64,000 bases of DNA, taken from assembly GCF_003480915.1 (NCBI RefSeq), contig NZ_QUKD01000001.1, positions 1,040,973 through 1,104,972 on the forward strand. Reading direction: 5' to 3'. Below are positions 20,001 through 25,518 of the stretch, one piece after another; position 1 is the first letter of the stretch; every line of letters begins with the position of its first letter. The notes beneath the pieces are model-generated. The model did not search any database. It saw nothing but the letters and a program-made list of their open reading frames with translations, and had not been told where the DNA came from. Position numbers and translations under genes: made by a program. The DNA is from Parabacteroides sp. TM07-1AC. Its GTDB lineage: Bacteria; Bacteroidota; Bacteroidia; Bacteroidales; Tannerellaceae.

Positions 20001-20342
20001 GTTGAAATGGACAGATACAAAGTGGCAGTCGGAGGAACGCACAATCTGGATATGACGTTCAACTACCATCTATCCGTACTCAAATCACCCGTTCCTTTCA
20101 AACTGGGAATAGATATCACCGGCAACCTGGACGATTTCAAATACAAGATCGTGAAATGCCGCTACAAAGATCTCTTCAAACCGGCCAAAGAAGCCGAACT
20201 GGATAGCACGCGCACAAATGTCCGCAAAGAAATACGCGAGTCGATACGTAAACAAATAAAAGAGACTGCTCCCGAATTGGTGAGCAGCCTCTCTTCAAAT
20301 CATTCAGCGATTTCTCCGGATGGAGAAACCAATGTTCTGTAA
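17046..20342 (+). CDS. AsmA-like inner-membrane-anchored protein
   Basis: A 1098-residue protein with one N-terminal membrane helix (about 6-28), followed by the AsmA signature EKLTPLVIEQTNKFLDAHLD and a long beta-rich periplasmic region. A low-complexity Thr/Arg-rich linker lies near residues 640-660. The last segment (about 1020-1060, KVAVGGTHNLDMTFNYHLSV) resembles the AsmA_2 C-terminal domain. AsmA-like proteins are thought to form bridges that move phospholipid to the outer membrane; TamB at 55663 is a related protein. Its stop abuts the rfbB stop with no gap and no hairpin. Confidence 0.86.
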   Translation: MKINKKVVTTIIVIAVTLFFILPGIGFSILNWGVLPPEKLTPLVIEQTNKFLDAHLDCERIELTYFETYPHLGIRLTNGHLISHAAEDSTAHEEELAIPSDSLLAFKTAVISLRPTDFLFGGKITIGEFSLEEPRFYGYVNKKGAANWDIYSSEPDSAETDKKPLPPIDLQKVRISNGRFTYDDREADLFAEINGFFLNMDGSLTDGKNKLDIETGSTSILFSSPTYTLENKLALKLKSQLLLSDNFNTITLNDAELLVNNLPFTANGSVSSLPPLKQTKIDMEVGLKVSDMNDLLKFIPDAYFQHREKIEAKGAVIVEGNIHGYLGDSIVPSVNLCCKIENGSYHVKGLKQGIDTLQMDMDLHLNGMYPDSSFVSLEQLTLKGLTTSLNMNGKVTNLLTSPNIDTNIKGKIDFTRLAKEFLNPDTLFLQGVMDADLSASFNVDDLLNSQYGKVHASGRLNIDTLKAYSKPLGMDVFITNAAFSVDSTQLSSSYLENKDLLSITLSVDSLNVKYQDDISTNISRLAIQAKTSPVIDTTAVIPMTAQLKFDYLRTRLPDSVWLVAGQTVMKGGIKSSASNKLIPTAGATISVDTLHYFILPMRTGMILSGNTFNIEALPYRDAIRQRRLARTDTTTQTATRVARTRRPRIPGQVQADTTDVTTQLLRRWEVRGSLSFNKMRGFSRLLPLPMRIDQTTMKFNTNDITLTDAHLHLGKSDFMLNGEIKRIRQAMLRGGKLQGNFSLTSDYIDCNQLMKAMNSGMQYSEQHAATADQSAIDEENLVTMDTHTLQDSIATATLDTTDRVFVIPAYLDMTLHTDAKKIDFKDVELSNVLGEVIIRDQSINLSNLKMDSNIGRGNMTMFYTAKDESGASAGFDLDLENVMVEKLIGLYPAIDTLVPMLRSFEGVVDCQITATCKMDSVMSLDLPSLNSACYLHGENMVLLDGETFTEISKTLMFKNKKRNVIDSISVDLAIKDNKIEVFPFLVEMDRYKVAVGGTHNLDMTFNYHLSVLKSPVPFKLGIDITGNLDDFKYKIVKCRYKDLFKPAKEAELDSTRTNVRKEIRESIRKQIKETAPELVSSLSSNHSAISPDGETNVL

Positions 20343-21482
20343 TTAACGGCCGGAGTACATCCGGTCGTAATATTTCATATAATCGCCGCCGGTAATATCT
20401 TCTACCCATTGTTGGTTTTCCAGATACCAGCGGATCGTTTTTACGATACCGACCTCAAAGCTGGTTTCAGGTGTCCAACCCAGTTCTGTGGATATTTTTG
20501 TCGGATCGATGGCATAACGTTGATCGTGTCCGAGCCGGTCTTTTACGAAAGTAATCAAGCTTTCATTGATCCAGTCGATCCTAATCTCTCCGTCAGGACC
20601 GATCTCTTTCTTCTTCAATACCTGACGGTATTCAGGTTGCTCAGTCATCAACCGGCGGATTGTCTGAATGGTCAACTTCACAATCTCGATATTCTGTTTT
20701 TCGTTATGTCCACCTACATTATATACTTCGCCTGCCCGCCCCCGATGGATAACCGCATCGATCGCCTTGCAATGGTCTTCCACATACAACCAGTCCCTTA
20801 CATTGGTGCCGTCGCCATATACAGGTAAAGATTTCCCTTCCAGGATATTTTTTATAATAAGCGGGATCAGCTTTTCCGGAAAATGATAAGGACCATAATT
20901 ATTGGAACAGCGGGTAATGCTTACCGGCATTTTATAGGTATCTGCATAAGCCTTTACAAACAAATCGGCACTGGTCTTGGATGCACTGTAAGGACTTCTC
21001 GGATCCAATGGAGTCGTTTCGTGGAAATAGCCTTCCGCTCCCAGACTGCCATATACCTCATCGGTCGACACCTGGTGAAAACGTACGCCTTCGCGCCACA
21101 ACGGATAACCAGTCTCGGCTTTTCCCGTTACCCAGGCTTTGCGCGCGGCATCCAGTAAGTTTTGCGTCCCCAGAATATTTGTCACCAGAAACAACTGCGG
21201 GTTTTCAATACTACGGTCGACATGACTCTCTGCTGCAAAATTGACGACATAATCAAATTTATATTTTGCAAAAAGTTCATCAGCCAAATCACGGTCGCAG
21301 ATATCTCCCTTTACAAACTCACAACGTTCGCCATCGATATCCTCTGCTATTGTACCCAGATTACCTGCATAAGTAAGCAAGTCAAGAACTACGATCTTTA
21401 TATCCTGATGCTCAGCCAGCATATATTTGATAAAGTTGGCACCAATAAAACCAGCGGCACCTGTAACCAAATAAGTCTTCAT
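20343..21482 (-). CDS. rfbB: dTDP-glucose 4,6-dehydratase
   Basis: A 379-residue short-chain dehydrogenase that converts dTDP-glucose to dTDP-4-keto-6-deoxyglucose, the second step of dTDP-L-rhamnose synthesis. It has TGAAGFIGANF (NAD binding), STDEVYGSLG, the catalytic YSASK, and NNYGPYHFPEKLIP. It follows rfbC in the same direction with an 8-base gap. rfbA and rfbD are not in the window. Confidence 0.97.
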   Translation of the reverse strand: MKTYLVTGAAGFIGANFIKYMLAEHQDIKIVVLDLLTYAGNLGTIAEDIDGERCEFVKGDICDRDLADELFAKYKFDYVVNFAAESHVDRSIENPQLFLVTNILGTQNLLDAARKAWVTGKAETGYPLWREGVRFHQVSTDEVYGSLGAEGYFHETTPLDPRSPYSASKTSADLFVKAYADTYKMPVSITRCSNNYGPYHFPEKLIPLIIKNILEGKSLPVYGDGTNVRDWLYVEDHCKAIDAVIHRGRAGEVYNVGGHNEKQNIEIVKLTIQTIRRLMTEQPEYRQVLKKKEIGPDGEIRIDWINESLITFVKDRLGHDQRYAIDPTKISTELGWTPETSFEVGIVKTIRWYLENQQWVEDITGGDYMKYYDRMYSGR

Positions 21483-21490
21483 CGTCCGTA

Positions 21491-22051
21491 TTATTTATAT
21501 GTATAATTAATTTCTGCTTCGCTCAATAGGGGCGATTTTGTGTCTTTCTCCGATAAGGTCAATGCTTCCGCATCCGTGATCTTCCAATCTATCCCTATCG
21601 AAGGATCATCAAAGCGTAATCCCCTTTCATGGCTTGGCATGTAAGGATTATCTACCTTATATGTAAATACAGCCTCGTCGCTCAACACATGAAATCCATG
21701 AGCAAATCCCTGAGGGATAAAAAACTGGCGTTTATTCTCTGCCGAAAGTTCGACAGCCACATATTTTCCGAACGTCGGTGAACCGACACGAATATCTACA
21801 GCCACATCCAGAACACGTCCGGTGATTACCCGTACTAACTTCGACTGCGAATAAGGAGCCAGCTGATAATGTAATCCGCGGAGTACTCCTTTGGAAGAAC
21901 AAGATTCATTATCCTGAATAAAATTTACCTTACCGATATGTTGTTCGAACTCGTCCTTCTTCCAGGCTTCCATAAAATACCCCCGTGCATCATTAAAAAC
22001 CTTAGGTTCAATAATCCACATACCTGGAATTTCTGTCTCAATATAATTCAT
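21491..22051 (-). CDS. rfbC: dTDP-4-dehydrorhamnose 3,5-epimerase
   Basis: A 186-residue cupin-fold epimerase, the third step of dTDP-rhamnose synthesis. It has the family segments FNDARGYFMEAWKKDEFEQH, RGLHYQ with the catalytic histidine, and PQGFAHGFHVLSDEAVFTYK. An open frame reaches to 22207, but the ATG at 22051 gives the family start (MNYIETEIPG) and leaves room for the promoter at 22152-22182 upstream. It is the first gene of the rfbC-rfbB pair. Confidence 0.96.
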   Translation of the reverse strand: MNYIETEIPGMWIIEPKVFNDARGYFMEAWKKDEFEQHIGKVNFIQDNESCSSKGVLRGLHYQLAPYSQSKLVRVITGRVLDVAVDIRVGSPTFGKYVAVELSAENKRQFFIPQGFAHGFHVLSDEAVFTYKVDNPYMPSHERGLRFDDPSIGIDWKITDAEALTLSEKDTKSPLLSEAEINYTYK

Positions 22052-22151
22052 CCTTTCATTTTTATAACTAACAGAAGACAAAGTAACTTCTTTTTCCTTA
22101 GTTCTGCAACTATCAACGCCTGCAAAAAGAATGAAAAAGATTTGCATATTC

Positions 22152-22182
22152 CAAACATAATGCCTTTCTTTGCACTCGCAAA
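22152..22182 (-). promoter_or_regulatory. Promoter of rfbC-rfbB
   Basis: Reverse strand TTTG (22179-22182), 19 bases, TATGTTTG (22152-22159): a full match in both elements. The predicted start near 22145 leaves a leader of about 95 bases. It is back-to-back with the tRNA-Cys genes. Confidence 0.75.
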
Positions 22183-22209
22183 AACGATAAGACGTTATTT
22201 GAAACAAAC

Positions 22210-22281
22210 GGTTCCTTGGATGAGTGGCTTAGTCAGCGGTCTGCAAAACCGTGTACGGCGGTTCGAATCCGCCAGGAACCT
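22210..22281 (+). tRNA. tRNA-Cys (GCA), copy 1
   Basis: A 72-base cloverleaf: the acceptor stem GGTTCCT pairs with AGGAACC, the T arm is GGCGGTTCGAATCCGCC, and the anticodon loop CTGCAAA has GCA at 22243-22245. The U discriminator fits tRNA-Cys. CCA is not encoded. A TTTG (22169-22172) and GTTATTTG (22194-22201) 21 bases apart could be a weak promoter placing the start at the tRNA 5' end. Confidence 0.95.
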
Positions 22282-22320
22282 CAAAAGAGATAAACTCATC
22301 GTTGAAGCAAAACAAAGTCC

Positions 22321-22392
22321 GGTTCCTTGGATGAGTGGCTTAGTCAGTGGTCTGCAAAACCATGTACGGCGGTTCGAATCCGCCAGGAACCT
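22321..22392 (+). tRNA. tRNA-Cys (GCA), copy 2
   Basis: A near-identical copy of the tRNA-Cys 111 bases upstream. The only differences are a C-to-T and the matching G-to-A in the anticodon stem (CGGT/ACCG becomes TGGT/ACCA), so one base pair is swapped and the fold is kept. CCA is not encoded. A terminator hairpin follows. Confidence 0.95.
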
Positions 22393-22401
22393 CCAAAACA
22401 G

Positions 22402-22438
22402 AAGGATTGGAAAGTAAATTTCTAATCCTTTTTTATTT
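22402..22438 (+). terminator. Terminator of the tRNA-Cys pair
   Basis: A 12-base-pair stem with one G-U pair (22402-22413 with 22419-22430), a 5-base loop, then TTTTATTTT. It overlaps the last codons of the convergent M15 peptidase gene, whose stop is at 22422. Confidence 0.85.
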
Positions 22439-23297
22439 TCATTGAAGGGGAACAACAAGCCTTCCACCACACACATCCTCCTATTAACACGACACCGAAA
22501 ATTTTCCAGATCCTTATAGAGGATGACTGATTATATTCCTTATTTTCAGAGAAAGAGGACTGGTTTGTTTGTTGATGGATTATCTCCAATAATGAATTAT
22601 TCGTATGATCGATCGTATCGATCATGTTATGATGTTTGTTGCCTTGTAGTAAGGTTATTTCTGTAGTATATTGATAGCCAGCGCTATCGGGTGGTGAAAA
22701 GACCATCCGGGTTATATTCCAGTTTATGGAATCTTTCGTGTATATTTTATGGCTTAAAGAAGAAGAATCTTTAAGAGAATGTACCAGTGAATCTATTTGG
22801 ATAGCCTGTCCCTTTTTTACACTTTCCTGTCGTATCCGGCAAGAGGGTAACAGAATAAGTAAACATAACAACATATAAAATAACACCTGCATCCGGTTAT
22901 GACCTCTTTCTTTTAAGGAGATATGCAGAAACTTTCGTTTTCTGTACAGGATAGCTTGATCGAAAAGTAACCCCGACTTTTTCAGTATCTCCAGTAACCG
23001 ACCCGGCCCTTCCGGTATATAACAATCGGCAGCCTCCCCGTTTCGGTGTTGACTAGTAGCAACGCCACCGGCCAAACGGTTTACCGCATCACTGCGATAC
23101 CCGCTCAAAATGGCAATCGGACCATTATTCAACCGCCTTAACGGCTCCAGTAAGTGAGTGGCAAGATAAGCCAGGGCATGGCAAGCAACAGACGGAGGTT
23201 CGTTATCCAAACCGTTTACTACCGCTATATTACTGTAAGTCAGTTCCTCCTTGCTGAAATGTTCGCTCAGCATGGTTTTATGTGTTGTGTTACTCAT
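22422..23297 (-). CDS. M15 peptidase (endolysin-like) joined in frame to a spanin-like lipoprotein with a C-terminal membrane helix
   Basis: 291 residues from the ATG at 23297; a longer frame to 23369 runs into the previous gene. Residues 1-135 are an M15A D-Ala-D-Ala carboxypeptidase/endolysin domain with zinc ligands His84, Asp91 and His125 (SQHRNGEAAD, FLHIS). Such proteins normally end just after the NRMQV seen here at 134-138. Instead the frame continues through a lipoprotein-like signal (from Met136, lipobox LLPSC at 149-153), a polar Ser/Asn-rich region, and a C-terminal membrane helix at about 264-278. Lipobox plus C-terminal helix is the layout of a one-piece phage spanin. The second half might also be made from its own start at 22892. 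The upstream gene encodes a holin-like protein. Confidence 0.78.
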   Translation of the reverse strand: MSNTTHKTMLSEHFSKEELTYSNIAVVNGLDNEPPSVACHALAYLATHLLEPLRRLNNGPIAILSGYRSDAVNRLAGGVATSQHRNGEAADCYIPEGPGRLLEILKKSGLLFDQAILYRKRKFLHISLKERGHNRMQVLFYMLLCLLILLPSCRIRQESVKKGQAIQIDSLVHSLKDSSSLSHKIYTKDSINWNITRMVFSPPDSAGYQYTTEITLLQGNKHHNMIDTIDHTNNSLLEIIHQQTNQSSFSENKEYNQSSSIRIWKIFGVVLIGGCVWWKACCSPSMKIKKD

Positions 23298-23493
23298 GAT
23301 TGTTGATTTTAAATTTATATGTATAATCCACTCCGAAAAGAGCTCCTGCAAATGTGCTGATCTCACCAAAGGCCACCAGTACGCTACTATCTATCAATCC
23401 GTCAGGGGCTACCCAAAAACCGCTGAAGAGAAGAACAATCCCGCTCACTGTGAGCAGGACTGCAATAATTAACTGAATCGTTATCCGTTTCAT
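23290..23493 (-). CDS. Small two-helix membrane protein, holin-like
   Basis: A 67-residue protein with two predicted membrane helices (about 5-27 and 38-58) and a short charged tail. Its stop overlaps the start of the M15 peptidase by 8 bases, so the two are probably coupled. A holin next to an endolysin is a standard phage lysis order. Similar small proteins beside M15 peptidases and HU-like proteins occur in many Bacteroidales genomes (from memory), where the function is not established. Confidence 0.65.
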   Translation of the reverse strand: MKRITIQLIIAVLLTVSGIVLLFSGFWVAPDGLIDSSVLVAFGEISTFAGALFGVDYTYKFKINNHE

Positions 23494-23509
23494 AAACCTC
23501 TACCCTTTT

Positions 23510-23537
23510 AACTGTCAACTGTCACTTGTCAACTGTC
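23510..23537. repeat. Heptamer tandem repeat, 4 copies (AACTGTC)
   Basis: Four adjacent 7-mers: AACTGTC, AACTGTC, ACTTGTC, AACTGTC. They fill the gap between the stop of the HU-like gene (23540) and the start of the holin-like gene (23493). A similar array is at 38956. Confidence 0.85.
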
Positions 23538-23539
23538 AA

Positions 23540-23983
23540 CTACTCTATCACCGGTCTGTCGTCTTCCCCACCGCCATTCTCTTCATCCTTCTTTTCAGAC
23601 AACTTCTCAAAGCTGACCTGGCTTTTAATGGTACGGAGTGCTTTCCCTGGGAAAAAGCGAACCTTAGGTTCACGGATCAGATTTGTATCAAAAGATTTTT
23701 CGTCCGTCACCCCGGGAGACCCGATAGTAAAACGGAAAGTACCCAATTCCCCGACAGTGACACGTCGTCCATGTTGCAGATGACGCACTAATATGACATT
23801 CATACGGTCCAATACCGCTTTCACCACAGCACTACCTACCCCGGAGCTATCGCCTACCTCCTCCACAAATTCATCAAATCCCACAAAATCACCCGAAACA
23901 ATTTGTGCATACTTCTTTTCCGGAATATCCTTCTTATCATTTCCCAAATTCTTTTTAACCACCAGTTTATACTTTACACTCAT
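23540..23983 (-). CDS. HU-like DNA-binding protein, Bacteroidetes large form
   Basis: 147 residues. It belongs to the group of HU/IHF-related proteins found in Bacteroidetes phage-like and capsule-associated cassettes. The second half has the IHF-like segments RRVTVGELGTFRFTIGS and IREPKVRFFPGKALR, and the C-terminus ends in an acidic tail (KKDEENGGGEDD). It is probably the first gene of a three-gene unit with the holin-like and peptidase genes. A -7 box lies at 24038. Its DNA target is unknown. Confidence 0.85.
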   Translation of the reverse strand: MSVKYKLVVKKNLGNDKKDIPEKKYAQIVSGDFVGFDEFVEEVGDSSGVGSAVVKAVLDRMNVILVRHLQHGRRVTVGELGTFRFTIGSPGVTDEKSFDTNLIREPKVRFFPGKALRTIKSQVSFEKLSEKKDEENGGGEDDRPVIE

Positions 23984-24037
23984 GACTACAATAATTTAAC
24001 AGATTAATATTCAAGTACTTTATCGACATCGATACAA

Positions 24038-24045
24038 CAAAGATA
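24038..24045 (-). promoter_or_regulatory. Candidate -7 box of the HU-like/holin/peptidase unit
   Basis: Reverse strand TATCTTTG, a full -7 match, 54 bases upstream of the ATG at 23983. There is no clear -33 element. Confidence 0.45.
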
Positions 24046-24187
24046 AACCGGTAAAAAAATGAAATATGCTGAAATATGCAGCACATATAAGACCTGCAGG
24101 CAGGCTGTCGGCGTTTTAAATAAAAATACGAGACAATCCTTGTAGATTTCAGAAGGGGGGAATTAAGTTTTATTAATCAGAAGGCTA

Positions 24188-24661
24188 CTATTTGGGCTCA
24201 TTATCAGCTTTCCATAGATCAAGCAGGTCACTAAAATCATCCGAAGTAAATTCTTTACGAAGTAGATCTCCCAAATATTCGACCGATTTATTATCGTGAA
24301 AAACAAGGAGAAGCACAAAAGACAGGTGTAGATAAGAAGGCATAAAACCATCCTCCCGCTTTCCTTCCAGTAAAGAGAATACTTTTCGGAGCAGTTCCGG
24401 TTGTTGCAGTTCATAGCCGAGCGAACCGATTACCGTTTTATATAATAGAAAATCCAATGATTTTTGCCAATGGTGTTGAAATAAGTCGGTCAGAAATAAG
24501 CGGTAGCGGGGAGGTGTATTTTCCCAGTCACAAAAGGCCGTATCGACGGCAGCCTTTTTATAAAGTTCTTGTTCCGGCTCTGGCAAGTTTTCCAATAATG
24601 ACTTAAACATTTTTACGGAGGGTGTTTTTCTCCCGAAGAGTTCTTTTAGCTTTGTATACAT
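24188..24661 (-). CDS. Hypothetical protein of unknown function
   Basis: 157 residues, soluble, no signal peptide or membrane helix. It is rich in Leu, Phe and acidic residues, with helix-like segments (VKMFKSLLENLPEPEQELYK near the start; SVEYLGDLLRKEFTSDDFSD near the end). I do not recognise the family. It lies between two HU-type genes in a phage-flavoured patch, 75 bases downstream of the HU gene. It has ordinary codon use and its own ATG at 24661. Confidence 0.65.
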   Translation of the reverse strand: MYTKLKELFGRKTPSVKMFKSLLENLPEPEQELYKKAAVDTAFCDWENTPPRYRLFLTDLFQHHWQKSLDFLLYKTVIGSLGYELQQPELLRKVFSLLEGKREDGFMPSYLHLSFVLLLVFHDNKSVEYLGDLLRKEFTSDDFSDLLDLWKADNEPK

Positions 24662-24735
24662 AATGCATTCAGACAGGGGAATGGTTTATCCCTGCCTGAA
24701 TGCATATACCAAGGTCATACGTCCGCAACGATCAC

Positions 24736-25017
24736 CTATTTCCGATCATTCAATAATCTCAATAAGTCCTTACCGGGTCTGAATTTGACACTGGTACGAG
24801 ATTTTATCAAGACAGAAATACCGGTACGTGGATTACGTCCAAGACGTTCTGCCTGTTTCCAGGAAGAGAAAGTACCGAAACCTTGCAACATAATGGAACC
24901 ATCTCTTAATAGTTCGCTTGCCATAACATCTTCGAAGATGTTTATAAAGCGCAAAGAATCCTTTTGGGAGATCGACATCTTTTCTGCGATCTCCCGTGTT
25001 AAATCTGATTTATTCAT
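24736..25017 (-). CDS. HU family DNA-binding protein
   Basis: A 93-residue HU/IHF protein with the standard fold: MNKSDLTREIAEKMSISQKD at the start, GFGTFSSWKQAERLGRNPRTG leading into the DNA-binding arm, and VKFRPGKDLLRLLN at the end. HU bends and compacts DNA as a dimer. It begins 10 bases downstream of the end of the broken KilA-N gene and is read in the same direction. Confidence 0.92.
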   Translation of the reverse strand: MNKSDLTREIAEKMSISQKDSLRFINIFEDVMASELLRDGSIMLQGFGTFSSWKQAERLGRNPRTGISVLIKSRTSVKFRPGKDLLRLLNDRK

Positions 25018-25027
25018 GATTTTATGA

Positions 25028-25319
25028 TTATAAAGAATAAATTATTTCAAAAACCTTCCACGCAAACGTTCCACCATAACGACCGGACTTTGTAATTAGA
25101 CCGATAGCATTGGTCGATTCTATCCATTTTTTAGGAGAGAGAGTAAAAGCATTCAATCCTGCCTCTTTTCTAAACCTATCGAATTCGATAGGTTTAATTA
25201 CATACCACAATAAAAGTATCCGAGGTTTTAAATCGAGCTATATCCGTAATACAGATATAATCTTCTTCATTCACTTTAATGACTGTCACTTCCGTGTCTT
25301 TTACCGTAATTTTTGCCAT
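25028..25319 (-). pseudogene. KilA-N domain gene, internally deleted and truncated
   Basis: From the ATG at 25319 the reverse strand reads MAKITVKDTEVTVIKVNEED and on to DTFIVVCN, then a stop. Shortly after, in another frame, it resumes with PIEFDRFRKEAGLNAFTLSP, then AIGLITKSGRYGGTFAW, and ends at 25028. These are the first and middle parts of a KilA-N protein (a DNA-binding domain of phage and poxvirus antirepressors). The part between (about 25-30 residues, normally NWLRN...) is missing, and so is everything after GGTFA, where family members read HKDIAFEF. The gene is decayed. Confidence 0.8.
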
Positions 25320-25518
25320 AGCTATATGTTTTATTGTTAATTACGGTAAAGATACAGATTATATTTACAACAATCAATCTTTTATATTTCAAAGTTTGAA
25401 GCAATTTGTCTTCTTCTTGTTAAGTTCAATATGTGAAAGAACGCTTTATTTAAATAATGTCTACAAACACTGTCAGGTTAAGAACTGTTTATATTCATTA
25501 TATGAAAGAATTTAGAGA

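Noticed and set aside
22195..22476. 93-codon reverse frame across the tRNAs
   Set aside because: It repeats the same peptide twice because it reads the two tRNA genes antisense.
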